Shown here: positions 36,377-45,163 of the stretch, in pieces
Numbering within the stretch: position 1 is the first letter of the stretch
Layout: every line of letters starts with the position of its first letter
DNA from: Microvirga sp.
GTDB lineage: Bacteria > Pseudomonadota > Alphaproteobacteria > Rhizobiales > Beijerinckiaceae
Assembly: GCF_014699075.1 (NCBI RefSeq)
Contig: NZ_JACXAB010000025.1
Coordinates: 1 to 57,730, forward strand
Direction of reading: 5' to 3'
DNA length: 57,730 bases
The notes under the pieces: generated by a model
The model's database searches: none
The model's input: only the letters and a program-made list of their open reading frames with translations
What the model was told of the DNA's origin: nothing
Made by a program: the position numbers and the translations under genes

Positions 36377-37702
36377 GTGAACTCCTCCCTTGCTCTGATC
36401 TGGACCATCACGGCCGCCACGACCCTCTTGCAGGCCGGGAACGGTCTTCTGCAGGCCCTGATGCCGCTGCGCATGCAGGCGGAGGGCATTTCCGTGGCTT
36501 CCATCGGTGTCGTGGCCGCAGCCTATGGCGTGGGCTTCTCGACGGGCTGCTTCCTTGCGCCGAGCTTCATCCGCCATGTCGGCTACATCAGGGCCTTCGC
36601 CAGCCTGGCGGCGGTGGTGTCCGTGCTGATCCTGGCGATGACGCAGGCTCATTCGACCCTGGCTTGGATGCTGCTGCGCGGACTGACGGGCGTTACGCTC
36701 GCCTGCATCTTCACCGTCACTGACGGGTGGATCAGCGCCCGGGCGACGTCGAGCCATCGCGGGCGGATCTTATCCATCTACATGATCTGCACCAAGGTCG
36801 CCCTGATGCTGTCCCCTCTCGGGATCAGTTTCGGCGACATCCGCACGGATGGGTTGTTCATGGCGGTGAGCGCGCTGATCACGCTCTCGCTGCTCCCCAT
36901 TGCGGCCACCACCACGAGTGAGCCCAGCGCACCGCAGGGCGTGCGCATCGAGGTCAGGAAATTGTTTGCCACGGCTCCGTCAGCGGTGGTCGGAGCTTTC
37001 GTGGTCGGCCTCGTCAATGGGCCGGTCATCGCGATCACACCGGTGTTCGGCGTCAGCATCGGGTTGGGCCAGGATCAGGCTGCGGCGCTTCTCTTCGCCT
37101 TGCAGGCGGGAAGTCTCGCGATGCAATGGCCGCTCGGATGGTTGTCCGACCAGGCTGATCGACGCTACGTGATCGCGGGCCTGGCCTTAGGGACGAGCTT
37201 GGTCTCGCTCCTGATCCTCTGGGCCAGCACGCAGAATGCGAATCTGCTGATCCTGTGGTCGTTTGCGGCCTGGGGCGGATTGGCCCTGTGCATTTATTCG
37301 GTCTGCGTCGCTCATGCCTGCGATATCGTCGATCCGGGGCAGATCGTATCCACCATCGGCACACTGCTGTTCTCCTGGGCGACCGGGGTCACCGTCGGTC
37401 CACTACTCGGGGCATTGGCCATGGAGGTCCTTGGACCTCAGGGGCTTTTCATCTACGCGGCCTTGGCTTCACTGGGCCTTGCCGCCTTCATCGTGATGCG
37501 GATCATTCGGGTGCAGCGACCGCCTGCCAAAGGCGGCTTTGTCGACATCGCGCCCACCAGCTCCGCTTCGGCCGGCCTGACGCCTCGGGCAGACCCGGGA
37601 ACGGCAGAATCTCAGCCTCACCCCTCCGATCCGGAGGGAGAGGCCGAGGCGCCTGATCAGAAGGGAAGGTCTCCGGCCACGCGGGTCGAGACGTCGCCGT
37701 AG
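36377..37702 (+). CDS. MFS transporter (YcaD-like)
   Basis: A 441-residue protein with about twelve membrane helices of the major facilitator superfamily. Recognisable are the N-terminal helix with ALMPLRMQAEGIS, the loop-like FIRHVGYIRAF, the TM4 region RGLTGVTLACIFTVTDGWISAR, and a second-half equivalent of the 2-3 loop, GWLSDQADRRYVI. The pattern resembles the YcaD group, whose substrates are unclear. The C-terminal 55 residues are hydrophilic and Pro/Ser/Glu-rich. The start is GTG with a weak ribosome site. The last 46 bases overlap the end of the converging lytic transglycosylase gene. Confidence 0.85.
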   Translation: MNSSLALIWTITAATTLLQAGNGLLQALMPLRMQAEGISVASIGVVAAAYGVGFSTGCFLAPSFIRHVGYIRAFASLAAVVSVLILAMTQAHSTLAWMLLRGLTGVTLACIFTVTDGWISARATSSHRGRILSIYMICTKVALMLSPLGISFGDIRTDGLFMAVSALITLSLLPIAATTTSEPSAPQGVRIEVRKLFATAPSAVVGAFVVGLVNGPVIAITPVFGVSIGLGQDQAAALLFALQAGSLAMQWPLGWLSDQADRRYVIAGLALGTSLVSLLILWASTQNANLLILWSFAAWGGLALCIYSVCVAHACDIVDPGQIVSTIGTLLFSWATGVTVGPLLGALAMEVLGPQGLFIYAALASLGLAAFIVMRIIRVQRPPAKGGFVDIAPTSSASAGLTPRADPGTAESQPHPSDPEGEAEAPDQKGRSPATRVETSP

Positions 37703-38814
37703 CGGTTGAGACGCTTGTCGATCATGTCGTCGATCTTGCCATAGACTTCGGCCACGCTGAGCTGGCGGGTCTTCTTGCCGTCCTTGGTGAAGAACAGCGA
37801 CTTGTTCGACTTCGCCGCGGCCGGGAAGGCGGCGGGCGCGCTCTTCTTGGGCGTGTCGTCCACCAGGGCGATGAACTTGCTGGCACTGTCCACGCCGAAG
37901 AAGTGGGACATGTAGAATTCGGAACGGTTGAGCTTGCGGCCAAGCCTTGTTTCGATCTTCGCCTTGTCGCGCTTCATCATCTCGGCCGCCATGAGGGACG
38001 AGATGTAAGGATTGCGGCGCAGCCCGAGAATGTGCTCGCGCATGGTGTCGTCCGCTACGGCGAGCTTGCCGTCGATCCGCTCGATCGCCTGCGCTTCCGC
38101 ATCCAGGCCATGAGCAGGCCCGAAGGAGCGCACGACTTCGAGCCATGTGCTCGTGATGAACTGGAACAGGCCTACGGCCGAGGAGGTCGAGGCTTTGTTG
38201 CCGGGCAGGAAGCTCGATTCCTTGTCCGCAAGAGCCATCATGTAGACGGGGTCGGCACCGGTCATCCGGGACGCGCGCAGGATCGTGTCCACGATCCACA
38301 CCGGCACGCGCATGTCCTCGAATTCCATGTAATCCGTGAGTTCCCGCGAGACGGGCTTGTCATCCTCGCTGCCGGCCCGGGTTGTCGGATTGGTCAACGG
38401 GATGGTCAGGATGATCTGCCTCTGCAGGTCGGCCTGGTTGGCATCAGCGGGCGGCACCGTGACGATAGCTTCCAATGGGTCCGCCTGAGCGGGATTATCT
38501 GCCGATATGACAAACGTCTCCCCGCGCTGAGCCGGAATCTTGATGGCATTCTCGCCGGCATCGAAAGCCGCCGGAAGAGCTGACTTCTGCTCCGCGGCCG
38601 AGGCGGATTGGGGCATGGCGGCGGTGCCGAGAGCCAGTGTCATGCAGGCCCCGAGGCCGAGCATCTTGGTCAGGTTGAGCAGGGTCTGACCTCCCTGAAG
38701 GGTAGGCCGCTTCTGAGCCGTCCAAGCACCCCGGAAGCCGCTGTGCTGCTCGAAATCGAGGCAAATAGCCTTCTGCTGGCATGCGTCGCGAGACGCCGTC
38801 AGAGCAATCTGCAT
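37657..38814 (-). CDS. Lytic transglycosylase-like (SLT-domain) exported protein
   Basis: A 385-residue protein with a lysozyme-like transglycosylase domain that would cleave peptidoglycan in the periplasm. The domain (about residues 185-250) has the catalytic Glu199 in ALADKESSF, followed by SSAVGLFQFITSTWLE. A hydrophobic signal-like segment (MLGLGACMTLALGTAAMPQSASA) begins at residue 51, so the first 50 residues may not be translated. A GGGAGG about 22 bases before Met51 points to a start between residues 44 and 51, whereas the ATG at 38814 has only GGGGG. The middle 75-150 region is a linker; the C-terminal 90 residues are Lys/Ala-rich. The gene converges on and overlaps the MFS gene by 46 bases. 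Confidence 0.85.
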   Translation of the reverse strand: MQIALTASRDACQQKAICLDFEQHSGFRGAWTAQKRPTLQGGQTLLNLTKMLGLGACMTLALGTAAMPQSASAAEQKSALPAAFDAGENAIKIPAQRGETFVISADNPAQADPLEAIVTVPPADANQADLQRQIILTIPLTNPTTRAGSEDDKPVSRELTDYMEFEDMRVPVWIVDTILRASRMTGADPVYMMALADKESSFLPGNKASTSSAVGLFQFITSTWLEVVRSFGPAHGLDAEAQAIERIDGKLAVADDTMREHILGLRRNPYISSLMAAEMMKRDKAKIETRLGRKLNRSEFYMSHFFGVDSASKFIALVDDTPKKSAPAAFPAAAKSNKSLFFTKDGKKTRQLSVAEVYGKIDDMIDKRLNRYGDVSTRVAGDLPF

Positions 38815-39277
38815 ATGAAGAAGCCCCCTAAAAAATGCGCCGCTTCACTGTTGTGACAGGTTTGCGGTTGTTCTTCGTTCAAGTGAGATGAGTATGTGCG
38901 TGCCAGATATGTCCAGAATGGGTCAGCTTAACGGTGGAATTGGACTTTGTTCCCAGACCTGACTGTTTGCAACTATCCGGACAAAGGGGATAATCTTCAA
39001 AGAACTCCTGATTTCTCAAGAATAACGGCGTGAAGACGCGCTTAAGGCAAAGATTAACTATGATTTGCGGGTCATTCCGCCGCACCTAGGAAATTGCTCA
39101 GGTTGTCATGGGACAGGGCAGTCAGCTTTGGTCGCGTGAGTGCAGCGTTCAGCAAACAGGCGCTCGCAGGGATAGCGGCGCCCGACCCTTCCGGGCTGTC
39201 TTACGATCTGCGGAGGTACCTCGATGCCGGCCATGATCGAGGCCCTCAGGGGTGAGGCGAAGTCCAAGCTGCCCTGT
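38815..39277. other. Gene-free stretch between the transglycosylase and cobU genes
   Basis: It presumably carries the promoter of the minus-strand transglycosylase gene (a CACTTGAAC word lies about 65 bases upstream of its ATG). The only long open frame (plus strand from 39224) is antisense to cobU. I see no RNA gene or cobalamin riboswitch. Confidence 0.4.
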
Positions 39278-39823
39278 TCAAGCCAGTCGCAGATCCAAAG
39301 GCGGGGCCGGCTTCAGGACGATCGGGCAGCCCGCGGCCACGAAGACGACCGCATCGCATGCTTCCGCAATCCGCTGGTTCAGGCGCCCCTGCTCGTCGCG
39401 GAAGGAGCGCCCGAGAGGGGTCGATGGCACGATGCCCTGACCCACTTCGTTCGATACCAGGATGAGAGGGCCTTGGGCCTCCCGGACCACGCCGCTCAGC
39501 CGATCAGCCTCATGAGACGGGTCGCGCTCGGCGAGCATGATGTTGGAAAGCCAGAGGGTCAGGCAATCGACGAGCACGGCCTTGTCAGGGCCTGTCTGAG
39601 CCTGGATAGCCTGCGACAGCTCCAAGGGGGCATCCACCGTCTGCCAGGAATGGTCGCGCTCCAGACGGTGCAGGGCGATGCGTTCGCGCATCTCATCGTC
39701 GAAGGCTTGCGCGGTCGCGACATAGATCCGCTGTGATGAGGCTTGTTCGGCAAGCTGCAGGGCGGTGCGGCTCTTGCCGGAGCGCGCTCCGCCCAGGACC
39801 AGGACGCGACGGTAGAAAGGCAT
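39278..39823 (-). CDS. cobU: Cobinamide kinase / cobinamide-phosphate guanylyltransferase
   Basis: This bifunctional enzyme (CobU, called CobP in aerobic alphaproteobacteria) phosphorylates adenosylcobinamide and attaches GMP, late steps of vitamin B12 nucleotide-loop assembly. The 181-residue protein has the P-loop GGARSGKS at the N-terminus, the second motif VDCLTLWLSN, and the guanylyltransferase region SNEVGQGIVP, with the final RLNQRIAEACDAVVFVAAGCP. Length is normal. It begins 6 bases after the stop of the histidine kinase gene, an unusual partnership. No other cobalamin genes are in the window. Confidence 0.94.
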   Translation of the reverse strand: MPFYRRVLVLGGARSGKSRTALQLAEQASSQRIYVATAQAFDDEMRERIALHRLERDHSWQTVDAPLELSQAIQAQTGPDKAVLVDCLTLWLSNIMLAERDPSHEADRLSGVVREAQGPLILVSNEVGQGIVPSTPLGRSFRDEQGRLNQRIAEACDAVVFVAAGCPIVLKPAPPLDLRLA

Positions 39824-39829
39824 GATCGG

Positions 39830-41221
39830 TCAGGCGCTCAGCCGGTTGAGGGGGATGACCATGTGAACACGCAAGCCCTCCGGCCGCCACTCCCGCTCAA
39901 GGGTCCCCCCGAGCTGTCCGGCGATGCTTCGCTGGGACAGCTGCGTGCCGAACCCTTCAAAACTTGGCGCGGACTCGATGGATGGTCCGCCGTATTCGGT
40001 CCAGAGAAGGTCCACGTCCTCGCCCTCGAGCGTCCAGCGGATGGTGAGGTCGCCCTCCGCACAGGAGAGACATCCATATTTGGCCGCGTTGGTGGCAAGC
40101 TCATGCAGGACCAGGGCAAGGCTCGTCGTCGTATTCGAGCCCACGGCAACACCGGGACCCTCGATCACGATCTTGTTCTGGCCAGACTGCCTGTAGGGTT
40201 CGAGGACAGCCTCGATCAAGCGGGAGAGCTCGACATCGGTGCCGGAGCCCGGCTCCGCTATAGAGGCTGGCTGGACCAGCTCGTGGGCCCGCGACAGGGC
40301 GCTGAGCCGACCTCTCAGAGCGGTTGCCATATCCTTGGGGTCTTTGGCCGTGCGGGCCGTCATCGAGACCATGCCGTTTGCGATGGCGAACAGGTTCTTC
40401 ACGCGGTGATTGAGTTCCCTGGTTAGAAGCTTCTGGGCCTCTTCGAGGGCTTGGCGCTCCGTGATGTCGCTGATCACACCGTAAAGGCTGACGGCGCGAC
40501 GGGTGCCGCCGTCATGCACGTGAAGGGCCTGGCCATGGGAACGGAACCAGCGCAGGCTCCCGTCGGGAAGCTGCGCCCGATAGTGGTTGTCGTACTTGCC
40601 ATCCGAATCCGGAGCGGCGGCGGCGGCAATCCGCGCCTTCGCGTCCTCCCGATCCTCAGGATGGATCATGTTCAAGGCTTCATCGAGAGAAAGGCTATAC
40701 AATCCGTTGTGAGGGATGTGGTAGAGGGTGCAGCTTTCCTCGTCCCAGGTGATCTGGCGATTGTCGAGATCGATCTGCCAGGTTCCGAGATGGGCCGCTT
40801 CGAGAGCCAGGCGATACTGGCTCTCGAGCATCCGGATGGCTTCCTCGTTCTTCTTCTGCTCATGGATATTGGTGCTTGTGCCGAACCAGCGGGTAATCTG
40901 GCCGGTGAGGTCCTGGATCGGAATCGCCCGGCTCAAGAACCATTCGTGGTCTCCTGCGGCGTTCCTGATCCGGTGCTCCCACTCATAGGCTTGTCCGGAT
41001 TCGAGGGAGCGTTTCCAATGGTCCTGGGTTTGGACCAGATCATCCGGATGGATGGATTCCTGCCAGCCGTCGCCTATGATCAGCTCGCCCGATCGGCCCG
41101 TATATTCACGCCAGCGCCGATTGACATAGTCCACATATCCATCCGGCCGGGATGACCAGACGAGTTGGGGCAGAGACTCCGCCAGAATGGCATATTGGGT
41201 TTCTGTATCCTTGAAATCCAC
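39830..41221 (-). CDS. PAS-domain sensor histidine kinase, HWE family
   Basis: A 463-residue cytoplasmic sensor kinase with no membrane segment. It has two PAS domains (about residues 12-120 and 135-255, the first with VWSSRPDGYVDYVNRRW) that would sense light, redox or a ligand. These are followed by the HWE kinase core with the phospho-accepting His272 in ELNHRVKNLFAIANG, the N-box HELATNAAKYG and the WxE signature in LLWTEYGGP. HWE kinases in alphaproteobacteria often act in the general stress response or light signalling. GTG 41221 has GGGAG six bases upstream and is preferred over GTG 41257, which has none. No response regulator is adjacent; cobU follows after 6 bases. Confidence 0.9.
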   Translation of the reverse strand: MDFKDTETQYAILAESLPQLVWSSRPDGYVDYVNRRWREYTGRSGELIIGDGWQESIHPDDLVQTQDHWKRSLESGQAYEWEHRIRNAAGDHEWFLSRAIPIQDLTGQITRWFGTSTNIHEQKKNEEAIRMLESQYRLALEAAHLGTWQIDLDNRQITWDEESCTLYHIPHNGLYSLSLDEALNMIHPEDREDAKARIAAAAAPDSDGKYDNHYRAQLPDGSLRWFRSHGQALHVHDGGTRRAVSLYGVISDITERQALEEAQKLLTRELNHRVKNLFAIANGMVSMTARTAKDPKDMATALRGRLSALSRAHELVQPASIAEPGSGTDVELSRLIEAVLEPYRQSGQNKIVIEGPGVAVGSNTTTSLALVLHELATNAAKYGCLSCAEGDLTIRWTLEGEDVDLLWTEYGGPSIESAPSFEGFGTQLSQRSIAGQLGGTLEREWRPEGLRVHMVIPLNRLSA

Positions 41222-41485
41222 GCAGAACTCCCGGGCCACCCTTTTGGCCAAAGTCACTCACAAACCGGCTTCGCTTAAGCAAGCATTGTTGTAGGCCTTT
41301 TTCGAGGCTGACAACCCACATCCGATCCCATGTGCATTTTCTCGGCACAAAGAGTAGCGCCAATTGTGTGAAACCATTAAAAAGCCGCCTCGTGTCTGGC
41401 GGTTCCCTCCGTCAGCGCCTAGATGCAGGACAGCCCACGCACCCGATGCGACCCTTCCTACGCTGAGGCTGATTGACAGTTTTTC

Positions 41486-42550
41486 ATGAATGATATGAGC
41501 CCCAAGCCGGTGTCTCCACCGGAGATGTCATCTGCCGAGGCCCTTCAGCCGAAGGAGCGCCGCTCCCGCCGGTTTGCGTGGATCGGGATGGCTGCGAGCA
41601 TTCTCCTGTTCGGTGCTTCGCTTATCGTTCTCTGGCATATCGTATCCGACATCGACATCAACGAGCTGAAATCCGCGTTCACGACGGCCAGCCTGCGTCA
41701 GATCGGGCTCGCGGTGCTCTTCACCGCCATCAGCTATGGCCTGCTGACCTGCTACGACGCCATCGCGTTACGCCAGCTCAAGCTGCAGATTCCCTACCGC
41801 ACCACGGCCTTGGCCTCCTTCACGAGTTACGCGGTGAGCTTCACCCTGGGGTTCCCGCTGCTCACGGCCGGAACGGTCCGCTACTGGATCTACTCGCCCA
41901 AGGGCGTGAAGCCGGGACGGGTGGCAAGCCTCACCGTGATCGCCGGGGTGACCTTCTGGCTCGGCATGGCCCTTGTTCTCGCCTGGAGCCTGATCAGCAA
42001 GGCCGATGAACTGGCAAGCCTCGTCTACACCCATATCTGGATGAACCAGCTCGTAGGATTGGGCGCTGCCGTCTTCGTCGTCGTCTACATGGTCTGGGTC
42101 TCGCTCAAGCGCCGCTCCGTGAAGATCCAGGGCTGGAAGCTGGAGCTGCCGGGCTTTCGCCTGTCCCTAGCGCAGATCCTGATCGGCGCCGGCGATGTCT
42201 GCGCCGGCGCGGGCGTTCTGTTCGTCCTCCTGCCGGACGGGCATGGGCTCAATTTCGAGACCTTCGTGGCAGTCTACATCGTCGCCGTGATGCTGGGAGT
42301 GGCGAGCCATGCACCGGGTGGTCTCGGCGTTTTCGAAGCGACCATTCTTCTCGCCCTCTCGAGCTACCCGAGGGAGCCGGTTCTCGGAGCGCTGCTCCTC
42401 TACCGCCTGTGCTATTACCTCATTCCCTTCGTGATCGCTCTCGCGCTTCTCGGCGGCTACGAGATCCGCAACCGGATCCGGGCGGCGCGGCTCTCGTTCA
42501 AGCCCGACGACGATGATGTCGCCGCAGGAGCCGAGCTTGGCGGGAGATGA
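41486..42550 (+). CDS. Integral membrane protein, LPG-synthase transmembrane family (UPF0104)
   Basis: A 354-residue protein with about eight membrane helices, of the family equal to the flippase-like N-terminal part of lysylphosphatidylglycerol synthase MprF but without its aminoacyl-transferase domain. Typical words are SYAVSFTLGFPLLTAGTVRYWIY in the middle and SHAPGGLGVFEATIL near the C-terminus. A role in moving or modifying membrane lipids is plausible but unproven. The ATG at 41486 lacks a clear ribosome site; an ATG three codons on is also possible. phoR starts 57 bases downstream, so the two may share a transcript. Confidence 0.85.
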   Translation: MNDMSPKPVSPPEMSSAEALQPKERRSRRFAWIGMAASILLFGASLIVLWHIVSDIDINELKSAFTTASLRQIGLAVLFTAISYGLLTCYDAIALRQLKLQIPYRTTALASFTSYAVSFTLGFPLLTAGTVRYWIYSPKGVKPGRVASLTVIAGVTFWLGMALVLAWSLISKADELASLVYTHIWMNQLVGLGAAVFVVVYMVWVSLKRRSVKIQGWKLELPGFRLSLAQILIGAGDVCAGAGVLFVLLPDGHGLNFETFVAVYIVAVMLGVASHAPGGLGVFEATILLALSSYPREPVLGALLLYRLCYYLIPFVIALALLGGYEIRNRIRAARLSFKPDDDDVAAGAELGGR

Positions 42551-42607
42551 CACCTGCTGGCACCTGCCTTAAAGAAGGCGTGTAACCCCTCCGAGACCCT
42601 CCGTTCG

Positions 42608-43906
42608 ATGAGCGATCCCGACGATCCGACGCCGGAACCTAAGCTCCAGGGCGCTGCGCTCCTGCGTGATGCGGCCCTGCGGGCCGCGGTTGTCACGTGC
42701 TTCGTCATGGTGGTCGTCGCGCTGGTGCGGGGCAGCGGAGATGCCTGGCTTCTGCTCTGGGCTGCCATTGCCATCATCGCCGGATTTCTGGTTGCCAGCC
42801 CGAAGCGCAGTCTCGGGGTCGGGGTTCGGTCGCAGCCCAGCAAGCCCCAGCAATCAAGTGTCGCCGAGGCGGTTCTAGCCCAGATCCCCGATCCGGTCAT
42901 CCTGGTGGATCAGCGCGCCGTCGTCATCGAGGGCAACAAGGCCGCTTATGGGCTCCTGAGCGGATTGAAGACCGGGCACCCTTTGTCCTTCGCGCTCCGC
43001 AGCCCCGATGTGCTGGACGGCATACAGAGGGTTCTGGAGAGAGGCGAGCCCCTCAAGGTGGAATATTCGGAACGGGTTCCCACCGAGCGCACTTTCGAGG
43101 TCCATATCGGTCCGCTTCAGGCCGATGCACCCGGCGCCGGGATCCAGTCCGGGGTCGTCCTGTTCTTTCGCGACCTCACCTCGGCCCGCCGCCTGGAGGC
43201 CATGCGGGCCGATTTCGTAGCTAATGCGAGCCATGAGCTGCGCACTCCGCTGGCCTCGGTGCTCGGCTTCATCGAAACCCTGCAGGGCCCGGCCCGCGAC
43301 GACGTGAAGGCCCGGGAGCGCTTCCTCGACATCATGAAGGGGCAGGCCGAGCGCATGAAGCGCCTGATCGACGATCTCCTGTCCCTGTCGCGGATCGAGA
43401 TGCGGGCCCATCTCTCGCCGACCCAGAATGTCGATCTCGCCGCCATCGTAGCCCAGATGGTCGAAACCCTGTCGCCCATGGCCCGGGAGAGAGGCGTCGT
43501 CATCCAGGCCGCGCTGCCCAGCCAGCCGATCCTCGTGCGCGGCGACCGCGACGAGCTTCTGCGCGTGGCCGAGAACCTGATCGAGAATGGGGTGAAATAT
43601 GGCGAGAGCGGCGGCAAGGTGGATGTGGAGGTCGCCAGTATTGGCCCCTCCCATGGCGAGCAGGGTCCGCATGTCACCTTCACCGTCCAGGATTACGGCC
43701 CTGGCATTGCGCCGGAGCACCTGCCACGCCTGACCGAGCGGTTCTATCGGGCCGATGTGGTCCAGAGCCGCGATAAGGGCGGAACGGGCCTGGGGCTTGC
43801 CATCGTCAAGCACATCGTCAACCGCCACAGGGGGCATTTCGACATCGCGAGCGAGCCAGGGCAGGGCGCCCGGTTCACGGTGACGCTGCCCGAGGCCCGC
43901 TCCTGA
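42608..43906 (+). CDS. phoR: Phosphate regulon sensor histidine kinase PhoR
   Basis: PhoR senses phosphate status through the Pst transporter and PhoU and phosphorylates PhoB. The 432-residue protein has two N-terminal membrane helices (about residues 24-62), a PAS domain (about 85-190), and a HisKA domain with phospho-accepting His209 in NASHELRTPLASVLGF. The ATP-binding domain carries the boxes ENLIENGVKYG, DYGPGIAP and GGTGLGLAIVKHIV. It is first in the series phoR-pstSCAB-phoU-phoB, the usual order in alphaproteobacteria. A Pho box lies downstream, before pstS, not before phoR, so phoR may have its own basal promoter or share that of the upstream membrane protein. Confidence 0.95.
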   Translation: MSDPDDPTPEPKLQGAALLRDAALRAAVVTCFVMVVVALVRGSGDAWLLLWAAIAIIAGFLVASPKRSLGVGVRSQPSKPQQSSVAEAVLAQIPDPVILVDQRAVVIEGNKAAYGLLSGLKTGHPLSFALRSPDVLDGIQRVLERGEPLKVEYSERVPTERTFEVHIGPLQADAPGAGIQSGVVLFFRDLTSARRLEAMRADFVANASHELRTPLASVLGFIETLQGPARDDVKARERFLDIMKGQAERMKRLIDDLLSLSRIEMRAHLSPTQNVDLAAIVAQMVETLSPMARERGVVIQAALPSQPILVRGDRDELLRVAENLIENGVKYGESGGKVDVEVASIGPSHGEQGPHVTFTVQDYGPGIAPEHLPRLTERFYRADVVQSRDKGGTGLGLAIVKHIVNRHRGHFDIASEPGQGARFTVTLPEARS

Positions 43907-43960
43907 CGGGGCAATTGTCCCCAGGCCAGAAAATGAGACGCCCCAGGGGATCCTGACGGG

Positions 43961-43989
43961 CTGTCATGTAATTGTCATCCAACTGTCGT
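43961..43989 (+). promoter_or_regulatory. Pho box (PhoB binding site) upstream of pstS
   Basis: Three 7-base direct repeats with 4-base spacers: CTGTCAT (43961-43967), TTGTCAT (43972-43978) and CTGTCGT (43983-43989). The 11-base period is exactly that of PhoB half-sites, and the third unit extends the usual two. It lies 96 bases before the pstS start and should make pstSCAB-phoU-phoB inducible by phosphate starvation. Confidence 0.9.
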
Positions 43990-44084
43990 AGAGGAGACAT
44001 CCGTCGGGCCTAGCTGTCCCATCGCGTGACACGGTCCAGAGCTTTCAAGCCGCCTGTCACACTGCATGAACAGGAGATTGACCC

Positions 44085-45128
44085 TTGAAGATCATGTCCT
44101 TCGCCATTGCGGCTGGCCTTGCCGTCGCCGGCTTTACGACCACGGCCTCTGCCGCTGACATCACCGGCGCAGGCGCGACGTTCCCGTTCCCGATCTACGC
44201 CAAATGGGCCGAGGCCTATAACAAGGAGACGAGCAACCGGCTGAACTATCAGTCGATCGGCTCCAGCGGGGGCATTCGCCAGATCCGGGCCAAGACAGTC
44301 GATTTCGGCGCGACCGATGCTCCCCTGAAGGGCGAAGAACTCCAGAAGGACGGCTTCGTCCAGTTTCCGGCCGTCATGGGCGGCGTGGTCGCCGTCTATA
44401 ACGTTCAGGGCGTTGCCGCCGGCCAGCTGAAGCTGACGGGCGAGGTTCTCGCCGACATCTTCAACGGCAAGATCTCCAAGTGGAACGATGCCAAGATCGC
44501 GCAGGCGAACCAGGGCGTGACGCTGCCGAACGCCGCGATCACCCCGGTCTACCGCTCCGACGGATCCGGCACCACCAGCGTGTTCACCACCTACCTGTCC
44601 CAAGTCTCCGAGACCTGGAAGAGCGGACCGGGCGTTGGTGCGTCGGTGCAGTGGCCTGTGGGTCAGGGCGGCAAGGGCAATGAGGGCGTCGCCGCTCTCG
44701 TGAAGCAGGTGCCGAATTCGATCGGCTATGTGGAATACGCTTACGCCAAGCAGAACAGCATCCCGTTCGCTCAACTTCAAAACAAGAACGGCAAGTTCGT
44801 CTCGCCGGAAGCCAAGACGTTCCAGGCTGCCGCTGCCAATGCCGATTGGAAGTCGGCTCCCGGTTACGGCATCTCGCTGACGAACCAAGCCGGCGACGAG
44901 GCTTGGCCGATCACGGCTCCGACCTTCATCCTCGTGCCTAAGAATCCGGAAAAGCCCGAGCAGGTGGCCGAGGCCTTGAAGTTCTTCGACTGGTCGTTCA
45001 AGAACGGCGACAAGATGGCTGTTGAGCTCGATTATGTGCCGCTTCCCGCCCAGCTGAAGGATCAGGTGCGCGCGACGTGGAAGAGCGAGATCAAGAACGC
45101 TTCGGGTCAGCCTGTCTTCACGCAGTAA
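44085..45128 (+). CDS. pstS: Phosphate ABC transporter substrate-binding protein PstS
   Basis: PstS binds inorganic phosphate in the periplasm for the PstCAB importer. The 347-residue precursor has a signal peptide ending in TTASA at about residue 23, then the family start ADITGAGATFPFPIYAKWAE, the phosphate-binding loops SIGSSGGIRQI and DFGATDAPLKGEE, and YRSDGSGTTSVFTTYL. The start is taken as TTG 44085 because AGGAG is eight bases before it; the ATG three codons on is 17 bases away from that site. First gene behind the Pho box; pstC follows after 35 bases. Confidence 0.96.
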   Translation: MKIMSFAIAAGLAVAGFTTTASAADITGAGATFPFPIYAKWAEAYNKETSNRLNYQSIGSSGGIRQIRAKTVDFGATDAPLKGEELQKDGFVQFPAVMGGVVAVYNVQGVAAGQLKLTGEVLADIFNGKISKWNDAKIAQANQGVTLPNAAITPVYRSDGSGTTSVFTTYLSQVSETWKSGPGVGASVQWPVGQGGKGNEGVAALVKQVPNSIGYVEYAYAKQNSIPFAQLQNKNGKFVSPEAKTFQAAAANADWKSAPGYGISLTNQAGDEAWPITAPTFILVPKNPEKPEQVAEALKFFDWSFKNGDKMAVELDYVPLPAQLKDQVRATWKSEIKNASGQPVFTQ

Positions 45129-45163
45129 TCTGACCTCGATCAAACAACACAGCGGATCGGCGA

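Noticed and set aside
39224..39736. Plus-strand open frame with a good GGAGG before ATG
   Set aside because: It is almost entirely antisense to cobU, which has clear catalytic motifs, and shows no domain of its own.
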